This document shows positions 24,350-33,007 of a DNA stretch of 64,000 nucleotides, in pieces. The stretch comes from JALNZU01 sp964463695 (GTDB lineage Bacteria > Bacteroidota > Bacteroidia > Bacteroidales > F082). Made by a program: the position numbers and the translations under genes. The notes beneath the pieces were generated by a model. It was not told the origin of the DNA, made no database searches, and saw only the letters and a list, made by a program, of their open reading frames with translations. How positions within the stretch are numbered: the first letter of the stretch is position 1; each line of letters begins with the position of its first letter. The stretch is from the NCBI GenBank assembly GCA_964463695.1, contig CAYXCZ010000001.1, positions 1-64,000 on the forward strand, written 5' to 3'.

Positions 24350-24799
24350 ATGGAAGTCATTCTGAAACAGGACGTAAACAATCTGGGTTTTACTCATGAT
24401 ATCGTCACGGTAAAAGATGGTTACGCACGTAATTATCTCATCCCAAAAGGTTTTGCCATCATTGCAAATGAAACAAATCGCAAAATCTTAACTGAATTAA
24501 AGAAACAACAAGCTTTTAAAGCTGACAAAATCAAAGGAGCAGCAGCCTCAATTGCCAAAGCACTTGAAGGCCTCAGTTTGCGTATTGCTGCCAAAGCTGG
24601 CGCATCAGGCAAGATTTTTGGTTCTGTAAACTCAGTTCAAATTGCAAACGCAATCAAAGAATCAAGAAATATTGAAATAGATCGCAAAAAGATCCATTTG
24701 AATGATGATTCGATAAAAGAACTTGGCAACTACAAAGCAAAAATCAAATTACACAAAGAAGTTCAATTTGAAATTGATTTCGAAGTTTTTGCCGAGTAA
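24350..24799 (+). CDS. rplI: 50S ribosomal protein L9
   Basis: 149 residues of bL9: the N-terminal rRNA-binding domain (EVILKQDVNNLGFTHDIVTVKDGYARNYLIPKG), the long connecting helix (about 42-75) and the C-terminal domain (KIFGSVNSVQIANAI, GNYKAKIKLHKEVQFEIDFEV). It is preceded by a strong AAAGGAGG. Last gene of the S6-S18-L9 operon; a terminator-like hairpin follows directly. Confidence 0.96.
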   Translation: MEVILKQDVNNLGFTHDIVTVKDGYARNYLIPKGFAIIANETNRKILTELKKQQAFKADKIKGAAASIAKALEGLSLRIAAKAGASGKIFGSVNSVQIANAIKESRNIEIDRKKIHLNDDSIKELGNYKAKIKLHKEVQFEIDFEVFAE

Positions 24800-24820
24800 A
24801 CTCCAAAATATTGTATTTTT

Positions 24821-24852
24821 AAACCTGATTTCACAAGAAGTCAGGTTTTTTT
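24821..24852 (+). terminator. Terminator hairpin abutting the next start codon
   Basis: AAACCTGATTTC, loop ACAA, GAAGTCAGGTTT: a 12-bp stem with one G-T pair, then a T run that ends immediately before the ATG at 24853. It closes the S6-S18-L9 operon and may also control the methyltransferase gene. Confidence 0.8.
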
Positions 24853-25629
24853 ATGCTTTCTAAAAACAAGATTAAATACATCCGTAGCCTGAGCCTGTCA
24901 AAGTTCAGAGCCCTTCATAAAGAGTTTATCTCGGAAGGAACAAAAGTCGTATTTGAACTGATTAAAAGTCACTTTGACGTGTCTGACATCTTTGTAACGC
25001 AAAGATGGGTTGATGACAATCCAAAACTTCATTCAAGCTTTTCATACGAAATCATTTCAGAAGATGAGATGAAGCTGATCAGCCAGCTATCGACTCCTCC
25101 AGGTGTGCTTGCAATTGCTGCTATGCCAACCTACGATCTTGAAATCAAAAAAATTCAAGACGATCTGTGTTTAGTATTGGATGGCATCAATGATCCGGGA
25201 AATCTTGGAACAATAATCCGAACTGCCGATTGGTTTGGGGTGAAACATATCATATGTAGCATGGATACAGTTGATGCATATCACCCTAAAGTAGTTCAAT
25301 CAACCATGGGCTCACTTTTCAGAATTCATGTTTATGAGACGGAGCTTTCGTCCTTTCTTAACTCAGTTAAATCACAAAACATATGCACATTTGGTGCGGT
25401 AATCCAAGGCAATAATATTTATAAAACCCAACTTACGACAAAGTCATCATTTCTAATAATTGGAAGCGAGTCCCATGGAATTCGGGATTACATTCTTCCT
25501 TTTATAAAATATCCCATCACTTTTCCTGCGTTTTCCGAAAATTCTGAACAAGGGGCTGAATCCCTTAACGCATCAATTGCCACAGCACTTATTTTGGGAG
25601 AGTTCAGAAGAATCTCCTATAATTCATAA
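24853..25629 (+). CDS. TrmH/SpoU family RNA 2'-O-methyltransferase
   Basis: A 258-residue SPOUT enzyme. The N-terminal substrate-binding part starts MLSKNKIKYIRSLSLSKFR, as in 23S rRNA methyltransferases of the RlmB/TrmH type, with EGTKVVFELI; the catalytic knot has motif 1 NDPGNLGTIIRTADWFGVKHII (Asn and the conserved Arg), motif 2 LIIGSESHGI and motif 3 NSEQGAESLNASIATALIL. It methylates a ribose 2'-OH in rRNA or tRNA; the target is not predictable. Its ATG lies next to the T run of the preceding terminator, with no room for a normal leader or ribosome site. Confidence 0.88.
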   Translation: MLSKNKIKYIRSLSLSKFRALHKEFISEGTKVVFELIKSHFDVSDIFVTQRWVDDNPKLHSSFSYEIISEDEMKLISQLSTPPGVLAIAAMPTYDLEIKKIQDDLCLVLDGINDPGNLGTIIRTADWFGVKHIICSMDTVDAYHPKVVQSTMGSLFRIHVYETELSSFLNSVKSQNICTFGAVIQGNNIYKTQLTTKSSFLIIGSESHGIRDYILPFIKYPITFPAFSENSEQGAESLNASIATALILGEFRRISYNS

Positions 25630-25785
25630 TTTCAACGTAGTATCATCAATATAATGACCATATATCAGGTTATAGAAAGCGTTGTCATCACTTTTCTGAC
25701 AACTTACCTCCCCAATAAATATTCAAAAAGAGTTAAAACTTTCAATACTGAATAAGTACAATAACTAAAGAACCATTTTTTACAT

Positions 25786-25793
25786 TAATTTTG
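25786..25793 (+). promoter_or_regulatory. Promoter -7 box for the NqrM-like gene
   Basis: TAATTTTG followed by C, only 13 nt before the ATG at 25807, so the transcript would be nearly leaderless. Confidence 0.5.
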
Positions 25794-25806
25794 CAAAAAA
25801 AAGAAG

Positions 25807-26004
25807 ATGTACTTAAAACTCATATTACTCAGTATAATTTTAATCGGAATTGCTATTGCTGGCTTTGCTGTTAAAATGTTTTTCTTAAAGAATGGCGAGT
25901 TCAAAAAACAATGTGCTAGCACCGATCCTAATGGTCAACGCATTGGTTGTGCATGTGGAGGAGGAGAAGGTAGTTGTGAACGCAAAGCCCACGACCACGC
26001 TTAG
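25807..26004 (+). CDS. Small four-cysteine membrane protein, NqrM-like
   Basis: 65 residues: one N-terminal transmembrane helix (about 3-26), then a short tail with C36, C48, C50 and C57 arranged C-x11-C-x-C-x6-C followed by ERK. The NQR maturation factor NqrM (DUF539) also has one helix and a C...CxC...C tail followed by basic residues, and is thought to help deliver iron to the Na+-NQR. The gene converges on apbE, which serves the same enzyme, and the nqr operon lies just beyond. NqrM is therefore the best candidate function, although Bacteroidota versions are usually annotated only as small membrane or secreted proteins. A generic Cys-rich iron-associated membrane protein is the alternative. 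Confidence 0.6.
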   Translation: MYLKLILLSIILIGIAIAGFAVKMFFLKNGEFKKQCASTDPNGQRIGCACGGGEGSCERKAHDHA

Positions 26005-26027
26005 GCTTATCCCAGGAAGTATTCTGG

Positions 26028-27032
26028 CTATTGTTTGACGATAATCTCACTCATTCCTTTAGTAGAATAAGTGTCATACGTATGTTCCGGCGACCAGAAT
26101 ATAAAAAATGCTTCAACATCAGGGATAGACTCCAATAACAATTTTGACTCCTCCAATCCCATCACTAAGAAAGCTGTTGCCAATGCATCTGCATATGCTG
26201 CATTTTGCGCTAAAACAGTAACGCTTAACAGGTTATGATCAACAGGATAGCCGGTTTTTGGACTTATCGCATGTGAGAAGCGTTTTCCATCCTGTTCAAA
26301 GTACTTTCGATAACTTCCGGATGTTGCCAGACCTTTGTTCTCTAACTCGAGGGTTACCTGAATAACACGTCCATCATTCGCGTCTTTTGAAGGCTGCTCA
26401 ATACCTACGCGCCATTTTACTCCATCAGGTTTCTGATTACGTGCAAATATTTCTCCTCCAACATCAATCAAATAATGTTCAATATCAAATTTTTCAAACA
26501 TTTCACCAATAAGATCAACGGTATAACCTTGAGCAACAGCGTTGAAATCAAACCGCATACCAGGTTGCTCAAATACTACACTGCTACCTTCAAGACGCAC
26601 TTTCCGATAATTCACCAGTTGCCGGAGGCTGTCAACCTGCTCTTTCTTCAGGTCAAGCTTATTCTTTCTGTGAAATCCCCATGCCTGTGCTAAAGGACCT
26701 ATGGTAAAATCAAAATACCCATTTGTTAAAACACTAACCTCTTTCGACAAAAGGAAATTAGCTAAAAAAATTGAATCCAAAACAACGGAGGTATCACCCT
26801 CATTTACTCTTGAGATGATCGACTGATCAACCCAAAGTGATACTGATTGATCGACAGCTTTAAGCAATGAATCAACATCTTGCTGAAGATCCCTCCCCTT
26901 TTCATCATAATAAGTTATAGCATAATATGTCCCCTGGGCTTCACCGGCAAGGTTAAATCGCTGCAAATTTTTTGTTGGGCTACAAGCGCCAACAAATAGT
27001 AAGATGATGATTAAATACAACGACAGCTTCAT
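26028..27032 (-). CDS. apbE: FAD:protein FMN transferase, lipoprotein
   Basis: A 334-residue ApbE. A lipoprotein signal peptide (MKLSLYLIIILLFVGACS, lipobox ending at the Cys near residue 17) places it on the periplasmic side. Family motifs are AQGTYYAITYYD, DFNAVAQGYTVDLIGEMF, YLIDVGGEIFARN, FSHAISPKTGYPVDHNLLSVTV and AAYADALATAFLVMG, whose Asp and the acidic residues upstream bind Mg2+/FAD. It attaches FMN through a phosphoester to threonine in NqrB and NqrC, encoded in the operon that ends 84 nt upstream on the same strand. It has its own promoter box at 27052-27059. Confidence 0.94.
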   Translation of the reverse strand: MKLSLYLIIILLFVGACSPTKNLQRFNLAGEAQGTYYAITYYDEKGRDLQQDVDSLLKAVDQSVSLWVDQSIISRVNEGDTSVVLDSIFLANFLLSKEVSVLTNGYFDFTIGPLAQAWGFHRKNKLDLKKEQVDSLRQLVNYRKVRLEGSSVVFEQPGMRFDFNAVAQGYTVDLIGEMFEKFDIEHYLIDVGGEIFARNQKPDGVKWRVGIEQPSKDANDGRVIQVTLELENKGLATSGSYRKYFEQDGKRFSHAISPKTGYPVDHNLLSVTVLAQNAAYADALATAFLVMGLEESKLLLESIPDVEAFFIFWSPEHTYDTYSTKGMSEIIVKQ

Positions 27033-27051
27033 AATAAACGATTGGTATTGG

Positions 27052-27059
27052 CAAAAATA
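27052..27059 (-). promoter_or_regulatory. Promoter -7 box for apbE
   Basis: Minus-strand TATTTTTG followed by CC, directly after the T run of the nqr terminator and 19 nt before the apbE start. Confidence 0.55.
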
Positions 27060-27060
27060 G

Positions 27061-27087
27061 AAAAATCGGCTTCACGAGCCGATTTTT
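27061..27087. terminator. Intrinsic terminator of the nqr operon
   Basis: AAAAATCGGCT, 5-nt loop, AGCCGATTTTT: an 11-bp perfect stem with A/T flanks, 30 nt beyond the nqrF stop on the minus strand. Confidence 0.9.
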
Positions 27088-27116
27088 CTTTACTGCAAAT
27101 TGCAAAGCAGCCAGGA

Positions 27117-28391
27117 TTATCCCCCAAAATCATCGAAAGCGATCATTTCTTTTGGAACGCCGAGTTCGTCTAGCATTTTAAAGATTGCTGCATTCATCAT
27201 AGGTGGCCCGCAAAGGTAGTATTCTATTTCTTCAGGTTCTGAGTGTTGCTTCAGGTAGTTCTCCAAAATAACCTGATGTATAAATCCGGTATAGCCTTTC
27301 CAGTTATCCTCAGGTTTAGGCTCTGATAGCGCAACATTAAATTTAAAATTCGCAAAATCCTTTTCAATTGCTTCAAAATCTTCCATATAAAACAGCTCGC
27401 GTACAGAACGACCTCCATACCAGAAAGTTGTTTTGCGATTTGTTTTTTCTGTATGGAATAAATGAAAGAGGTGTGAGCGCATAGGTGCCATTCCAGCTCC
27501 ACCGCCTATAAACATCATTTCACGTTGCGTTGGTTTGATATGGAACTCACCGTAAGGCCCGGAAACCATTACTTTATCACCTGGTTTACGTGAGAAAATA
27601 TAAGATGAGCAAACACCCGGGTTGACATTCATAAAGCCACCCGATTTACGGTCCCATGGGGGCGTAGCAATACGAATATTAAGCATAACAATGTTTCCTT
27701 CAGCAGGGTGGTTGGCCATAGAATAAGCCCTGAACTGTTCTTCTGTGTTCTTCATTTTCAGATCCCACATTTTGAACTTGTCCCACTCTTCTCTGTATTC
27801 TTCTTCTACCTCAATGTCTTTACCAAAATCAACCTCCAGCTTAGGCACATCAATTTGAATATAGCCACCGGATAGAAAATCCAAACGTTCTCCTTCTGGT
27901 AATTTAACAACAAATTCCTTAATAAAAGTAGCAACGTTTTTGTTGGAAACAACTTCGCATTCCCATTTCTTTATTCCAAAAACTTCGGCAGGGATGATAA
28001 TTTCCATGTCTTCCCTTACTTTTACCTGACATCCCAAACGCCAGTTATTTTGTTGTTCTTTTCTACTAAAATAGCCTTTTTCGGTTTGCAATATTGTACC
28101 ACCGCCTTGAGTAACCTGACATTTGCACATGGCACAAGTTCCTCCACCACCACAAGCAGAAGGTAGAAAGATTTTTTCGTTGGCCAAAGTACTTAATAGT
28201 GACGATCCACCATTAACGGTAATTTCTTTCTCGCCATTGATCTTTATTTTTACTGGTCCTGAGGGTGCTAGTTTTGCCTTTGCGAAAAGCAACATCATAA
28301 CCAAAGCCACTGTAACGAGTAAAAACACTATTGTTCCAACTACCAATGGACCAGAAAGTGTACCGAGGAATAATAAGTTTGACATATTCAT
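27117..28391 (-). CDS. nqrF: Na+-NQR subunit F (NADH dehydrogenase, 2Fe-2S/FAD)
   Basis: A 424-residue NADH-oxidising subunit. An N-terminal membrane helix (about 15-37) is followed by a 2Fe-2S ferredoxin domain with C80, C86, C89 and C121 (SACGGGGTCAMC and RLGCQV), then the FAD-binding barrel (RAYSMANHP, R-x-YS type) and an NADH-binding domain (FIGGGAGMAPMRSHL, YYLCGPPMMNAA), ending in AFDDFGG as usual for NqrF. It takes hydride from NADH and passes electrons singly to the other subunits to pump Na+. ATG codons at positions 1 and 3 are both possible starts. Last gene of nqrABCDEF. Confidence 0.96.
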   Translation of the reverse strand: MNMSNLLFLGTLSGPLVVGTIVFLLVTVALVMMLLFAKAKLAPSGPVKIKINGEKEITVNGGSSLLSTLANEKIFLPSACGGGGTCAMCKCQVTQGGGTILQTEKGYFSRKEQQNNWRLGCQVKVREDMEIIIPAEVFGIKKWECEVVSNKNVATFIKEFVVKLPEGERLDFLSGGYIQIDVPKLEVDFGKDIEVEEEYREEWDKFKMWDLKMKNTEEQFRAYSMANHPAEGNIVMLNIRIATPPWDRKSGGFMNVNPGVCSSYIFSRKPGDKVMVSGPYGEFHIKPTQREMMFIGGGAGMAPMRSHLFHLFHTEKTNRKTTFWYGGRSVRELFYMEDFEAIEKDFANFKFNVALSEPKPEDNWKGYTGFIHQVILENYLKQHSEPEEIEYYLCGPPMMNAAIFKMLDELGVPKEMIAFDDFGG

Positions 28392-28406
28392 ATCCGTTTT
28401 ACTTGA

Positions 28407-29024
28407 TTAGATTTTAATGCCCATGAAACTCATGAAAGCGATAGCCATCAATCCTGTGATAATAAAAGAAATTCCCAGACCCCTTAGAGGTTTAGGGATA
28501 TTTGAGTAAGTAATTTTTTCACGAATTGCAGCCAGGGATGCGATCGCCAGAAACCATCCAACACCTGAACCTCCGGCATAAACAGTTACTTCTGCAATAC
28601 TGTGATAATCTCGTTCCTGTACAAAAAGTGCTACACCTAGTATGGCACAATTTACAGCTATCAAGGGCAAAAATATTCCAAGCGCGTTATAAAGTGATGG
28701 TGAGAATTTCTCAACTACCATTTCCACTAACTGCACAATAGCAGCAATAACTGCAATAAATATCATAAAACTGAGATAACTCAAATCCAGATCTGCAAAA
28801 TCTTCGCTTAGCCATATCAAAGCACCAGGTTTCAATAGATAAGTATCAACAAGCCAGTTTACGGGGGCTGTAACTAACAATACAAATGTTACTGCTATAC
28901 CTAAACCTACTGATGTTTTAACCGTTTTTGATACCGCCAGAAATGAACACATTCCTAGGAAGTAGGCAAAAATCATATTATCTATGAAGATGCTTCTAAC
29001 AAATAGATTAAATAGATTTTCCAT
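28407..29024 (-). CDS. nqrE: Na+-NQR subunit E
   Basis: A 205-residue integral membrane subunit with six helices. It opens NLFVRSIFIDNMIFAYFLGMCSFLAVSK, where the conserved cysteine pairs with one in NqrD to hold the intramembrane iron centre, and has VNCAILGVALFVQER with a second conserved Cys (about 115-130). NqrE forms the pseudo-symmetric core with NqrD through which electrons pass across the membrane. It follows nqrD by 36 nt. Confidence 0.95.
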   Translation of the reverse strand: MENLFNLFVRSIFIDNMIFAYFLGMCSFLAVSKTVKTSVGLGIAVTFVLLVTAPVNWLVDTYLLKPGALIWLSEDFADLDLSYLSFMIFIAVIAAIVQLVEMVVEKFSPSLYNALGIFLPLIAVNCAILGVALFVQERDYHSIAEVTVYAGGSGVGWFLAIASLAAIREKITYSNIPKPLRGLGISFIITGLMAIAFMSFMGIKI

Positions 29025-29060
29025 AGTTATAAATTGTAGAATTCTAATTATTAAACGGTA

Positions 29061-29726
29061 CTAATCCTCCTGAAGTTCTGATGTTTTTGATCTTTGCACC
29101 CAAATAATAACACCAATAGTAATAAGCGCCATTGGTGGTAGAATCATTAAGCCGTTATCCATATAGCCGCTTTCATAAACAGCTTGTGGAATAACTTTCA
29201 TCCCATAGATTTTACCTGAACCAAGTAGCTCACGAAAGAATGCAACTAAAACCAAAATCAATCCATATCCTAACCCATTACCTATTCCATCAACGAAAGA
29301 TGGCCATGGTTTATTACCCATTGCATATGCCTCAAGCCTTCCCATAAGAATGCAGTTAGTAATAATTAGACCAACGAAAACTGAAAGTTTCTTACTTACA
29401 TCATACACATATGCTTTCAATAATTGGTCAACGATAATTACAAGAGCAGCAACAACAACCAACTGAACTATGATTCTGATGCGCGAAGGAATTGTATTTC
29501 GCAGAGAAGAAATTATCAGGTTTGAAAAGGCTGTCACTATTGTTACTGACAAAGCCATAACAAGTGCAGGTTTCATTTGAACCGTTACAGCTAAGGCTGA
29601 GCATATACCCAGAACCTGCACAGTGATTGGGTTTTCCAGATTTAAAGGATTCTTCAGCAATTTAAAAACCTTTGCTGAGAACATTGGTTCCTTATCTACT
29701 TTTGTGTTAGAGTCACTCATTGTCAA
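29061..29726 (-). CDS. nqrD: Na+-NQR subunit D
   Basis: A 221-residue membrane subunit with about six helices. The conserved LENPITVQVLGICSALAVTVQMKPALVMALS stretch with its Cys (about 43) and IITNCILMGRLEAYAMGNKPWPSFVDGIGNGLGYG with a second Cys are diagnostic of NqrD; the paired cysteines contribute to the intramembrane iron site with NqrE. The short N-terminal cytoplasmic extension (TKVDKEPMFSAK) is typical. It starts 4 nt after nqrC. Confidence 0.95.
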   Translation of the reverse strand: MTMSDSNTKVDKEPMFSAKVFKLLKNPLNLENPITVQVLGICSALAVTVQMKPALVMALSVTIVTAFSNLIISSLRNTIPSRIRIIVQLVVVAALVIIVDQLLKAYVYDVSKKLSVFVGLIITNCILMGRLEAYAMGNKPWPSFVDGIGNGLGYGLILVLVAFFRELLGSGKIYGMKVIPQAVYESGYMDNGLMILPPMALITIGVIIWVQRSKTSELQED

Positions 29727-29730
29727 AGTA

Positions 29731-30450
29731 TTATTGATTGTTCATTTTCTTAAAATACTCTTGATAACTTAGTAAATTATCATAAATCATTTTTTCAACA
29801 CCATCACTAGTAATCGTACCACCAGAGATAGCATCAACTCCATGAGGGTCATCATCAGCTGCACCACCTTTTACTATCTGAATAGAAGTAAAGGTTCCAT
29901 TCTCACTAAACAAGGTTTTACCTTTAAATGGAGAAGAAAACCAATCTTGATTTATTTCAGCTCCTAACCCGGGTGTTTCTGCCTTATGGTCAAAAATGGT
30001 TCCAACTACCGTATTGTAATCAGTTTTAAGAGAAATATAACCCCAAACAGGACCCCAAAGACCTTTTCCCCTTAGCGGGATAATTAACGCGATGTCACCA
30101 TTATCCAAGATCGCTTTGAAAAGTGGCAGCCGCTGATCTTCGATAGGTTTTTTTATTTCACTACCCATATCAATTGCAAAAACCTTTGCCTGATCCGATT
30201 CAACGACCTCACCTTTAATATTAACAGCTTCAGCTGAAACAATATATTTGTTGTAAACGTCAATAACTTGCTTCTTTTGAACTTCGGCAGTTGAAATGTT
30301 TACCGATGCAAGTATGTTTTGCATCTTTTCGATTCGAATATTATCTTCCTGTGCAGGTTTAAGCTGCACAGCTACAATGGTAAGTGAAACAGCCACTACT
30401 ACTACCATAATAACGGAGTAGATAAATATGTATTTATTACTATGTTCCAT
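29731..30450 (-). CDS. nqrC: Na+-NQR subunit C (FMN-bearing)
   Basis: A 239-residue subunit with one N-terminal anchor helix (about 8-28) and a periplasmic FMN-binding domain: GLWGPVWGYISLKTDYNTVVG, DHKAETPGLGAEI, and the flavinylation motif DAISGGTITSDGVEKMI (about 207-222), to which ApbE attaches FMN through threonine. The usual Ala of SGAT is Gly here (SGGT). Electrons pass from the NqrD/E iron centre to this flavin on the outer side and then to the FMN of NqrB. It starts 13 nt after nqrB. Confidence 0.95.
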   Translation of the reverse strand: MEHSNKYIFIYSVIMVVVVAVSLTIVAVQLKPAQEDNIRIEKMQNILASVNISTAEVQKKQVIDVYNKYIVSAEAVNIKGEVVESDQAKVFAIDMGSEIKKPIEDQRLPLFKAILDNGDIALIIPLRGKGLWGPVWGYISLKTDYNTVVGTIFDHKAETPGLGAEINQDWFSSPFKGKTLFSENGTFTSIQIVKGGAADDDPHGVDAISGGTITSDGVEKMIYDNLLSYQEYFKKMNNQ

Positions 30451-30463
30451 GTCTAATTGAGTT

Positions 30464-31630
30464 TTATGATTTCACCGTAGTTGTAGCCCTTTTTAATCTT
30501 TTATTAATATTGGCCTCAACCACATAATGATCAATTAAAGGTGCAAATGCATTCAATAGGAGTATAGATAACATCATTCCTTCGGGATATGCAGGATTAA
30601 ATACCCTTATCATTATAGCTATAAAGCCAATCAGAAATCCATATATCCATTTCCCTCTTGTAGTTTGTGCAGCAGTTACAGGATCAGTTGCCATGAATAC
30701 AATCCCGAAAAGAAAGCTGCCCATCATCATCTGTGTAAGCGGGTCTATTTTCATGTACTCATTTGCTGCAAAAAGATTGAAAATGAGTGTCATACTCAAA
30801 CCACCAAGCAGTCCGGAAAGCATAACCCTCCAGCTGCCTATACCAGTTAAAATAAGTATTGCTGCACCAATTAGGATTGCCAACTTTGAAGTTTCACCTA
30901 TAGAGCCAGGAATAAATCCAAAAAACAGGTCCTGCAGAGAGGGGATTTTATCTATTGCTCCAGCGGCAGCATTTCCAAGAGGTGTTGCCCCTGAAAAGCC
31001 ATCTACAACCCCTTCACCTTTTGATAATCCTCCGGTCCAAATTGTATCGCCAGTAATTTTTATTGGATAAGCAAAAAAGACGAAAGCCCTTGCAAGTAAC
31101 GCTGGATTAAAAACGTTCATGCCAGTACCTCCAAAAGCCTCTTTACCGATTACAACAGCAAAAATACTTGCTAAAGCTACCATCCATAAAGGGATATCAA
31201 CAGGCATTACTAAGGGTATAAGCATCCCTGAGACAAGATATCCTTCATTCACTTCGTGACCTCTGTATTGGGCAAAAATAAACTCCACTCCCAAACCAGC
31301 CACATAAGAAACTATGACTATAGGCAGCACTTTCATTAATCCATAGAAAACGATTGGCCAAAAACCAGGTGCTTGACCTAGCGAAAGAAAATGTTGATAC
31401 CCGGCATTCCAGATTCCAAAGAGCAAGGCTGGTAACATTGCGATAATTACCACTGACATTGTTCGTTTCAAATCAATTGCATCACGCACATGGGCGCCGC
31501 TGAACGTTGTTTTGTCAGGAACAAACAAAAATGTTTCGAAAGCATCGAAAGTTGACTGTAGCTTTTCAAAACGACCACCCTTTTCAAACTGTGGCTTTTG
31601 TTTATCTAAAAAATCCCTTAAGAATTTCAT
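30464..31630 (-). CDS. nqrB: Na+-NQR subunit B (membrane, FMN and ubiquinone/menaquinone side)
   Basis: A 388-residue integral membrane subunit with about ten helices. The FMN-attachment motif DGFSGATPLGNAA places the flavinylated threonine at T216, another ApbE target. Other family features are IWNAGYQH, the EVNEGYLVSGMLIPLVMPVDIPLW stretch and the NPALLARAFVFFAYP region. NqrB carries riboflavin and FMN and forms the Na+ channel and quinone-reducing site. It sits 27 nt after nqrA. Confidence 0.96.
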   Translation of the reverse strand: MKFLRDFLDKQKPQFEKGGRFEKLQSTFDAFETFLFVPDKTTFSGAHVRDAIDLKRTMSVVIIAMLPALLFGIWNAGYQHFLSLGQAPGFWPIVFYGLMKVLPIVIVSYVAGLGVEFIFAQYRGHEVNEGYLVSGMLIPLVMPVDIPLWMVALASIFAVVIGKEAFGGTGMNVFNPALLARAFVFFAYPIKITGDTIWTGGLSKGEGVVDGFSGATPLGNAAAGAIDKIPSLQDLFFGFIPGSIGETSKLAILIGAAILILTGIGSWRVMLSGLLGGLSMTLIFNLFAANEYMKIDPLTQMMMGSFLFGIVFMATDPVTAAQTTRGKWIYGFLIGFIAIMIRVFNPAYPEGMMLSILLLNAFAPLIDHYVVEANINKRLKRATTTVKS

Positions 31631-31657
31631 TTTTCTAACGTATTGATTATGTATGTG

Positions 31658-33007
31658 TTAACTCATTTCTTTACGCATCAGATCAAGTCCTTTGCGTACA
31701 ATTTCCTGAATATTGGTTTTAGATGTGTCGATGACTTCACACAAGGCAAAATCTTCTTCATCAATCTCATAAATACCCAGTTGCTCCATCTGGTCAATAT
31801 TTTCAGCCATGATCGCTTTCAGAAGCTGCATAGGATAAATATCAAAAGGAAAAACTTTTTCAAATTGACCTGTCATTACTAAAGCGCGCTCTCCACCATG
31901 TAAATTGGTATCTAAGCTATATTTTCTTTTGCTAAATAAAAAAGATGGAAATGATCTGCTGAAACTGAACTTGTCAAAACCGGGTAAAGCCCAACCTAGA
32001 AATTCGTGATAATTACCTTCTTTTATTACTGTAATTTGTGAAGAGTAAAAACCAACATATCCATCAGGATCAATTTTAGTCCCTGTCAGCACATTTCCGC
32101 TGATAAATCTCTTTTCAGCAGAAGTCAGGTTATTCTTTACAAGGCTTTCAAGATTTGCACCTACATTCGTTTTGTAATATGTAGGTTTTAAAACTTCTGA
32201 ACCTGTAAGTGCAACAATTCTGGTGGAATCGTAACGGCCTGTCAGAAATAGTTTTCCAATAATAATTACATCCTGAGGATACAGATACCAAACTACTTCT
32301 CCCTTATTTATTGGATCTATCTTGTTGATTTGAACGCCAACATTTCCTGCCGGATGGGGCCCTGAAAACTTATTGATTTGAACACCCTTTGAATTGGTAA
32401 AGACTTTTGATTGAGTTGCACTGGCATCAATATTCAAATGAATTTTACCTTTGGTAAGTGTTGACAAAACATCTAATCCTTTTTGGAAAGCTTCCCCTTG
32501 TCCATGCACAATAAGATCATTATCAGGAGCTAAAGGAGAAGTATCAAATGTTGAAATAAAGATTGATTTTGGCTGATCAGCAGGGTTCGCTATGACAGAA
32601 TAAGGCCGCTGTCTTACAAAAGGCCAAACTCCACTTTTAAGCAATTTATCCACAACATCTTCGCGCTTCATTTTAAGCGGATCGCCGGCACCGAAATCAA
32701 TGGCTTCTGATTTACCATCAGATTCAATCTTAACTTCAAGCAAAACTCGTTTGGCACCTCTCTTAATTTCCCTTACTTTTCCGCTTACTGGAGACGTAAA
32801 AAGGATGTTATCGCGGTATTTATCCATAAATAGTGGACTACCTGCCTGAACAACATCCCCCTCTTTCACAAGTAATTTAGGGAAAACACCAATGAAATCG
32901 GTGGGTTTAATGGCAAACTGATCTGTCGAAAGTTCTTTGATGGTTTTTTCGGCTTCGCCTATCAAATTGATATTCAAGCCTTTTTTAATTTTTATAACAT
33001 TTGACAT
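31658..33007 (-). CDS. nqrA: Na+-NQR subunit A
   Basis: A 449-residue cytoplasmic subunit, normal length. It opens IKIKKGLNINLIGEAEKTI, then PTDFIGVFPKLLVKEGDVVQAGSPLF (lipoyl-like beta sandwich) and FISTFDTSPLAPDND; later PHPAGNVGVQINKIDPINKGEVVWYLYPQDVIIIG and a C-terminal DIYPMQLLKAIMAENIDQMEQLGIYEIDEEDFALCE with the segment usual for NqrA. It contacts NqrB on the cytoplasmic side near the quinone site. First gene of the nqr operon. Upstream on the minus strand, TTTCTTTG at 33038-33045 is a weak -7 candidate. Confidence 0.96.
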   Translation of the reverse strand: MSNVIKIKKGLNINLIGEAEKTIKELSTDQFAIKPTDFIGVFPKLLVKEGDVVQAGSPLFMDKYRDNILFTSPVSGKVREIKRGAKRVLLEVKIESDGKSEAIDFGAGDPLKMKREDVVDKLLKSGVWPFVRQRPYSVIANPADQPKSIFISTFDTSPLAPDNDLIVHGQGEAFQKGLDVLSTLTKGKIHLNIDASATQSKVFTNSKGVQINKFSGPHPAGNVGVQINKIDPINKGEVVWYLYPQDVIIIGKLFLTGRYDSTRIVALTGSEVLKPTYYKTNVGANLESLVKNNLTSAEKRFISGNVLTGTKIDPDGYVGFYSSQITVIKEGNYHEFLGWALPGFDKFSFSRSFPSFLFSKRKYSLDTNLHGGERALVMTGQFEKVFPFDIYPMQLLKAIMAENIDQMEQLGIYEIDEEDFALCEVIDTSKTNIQEIVRKGLDLMRKEMS

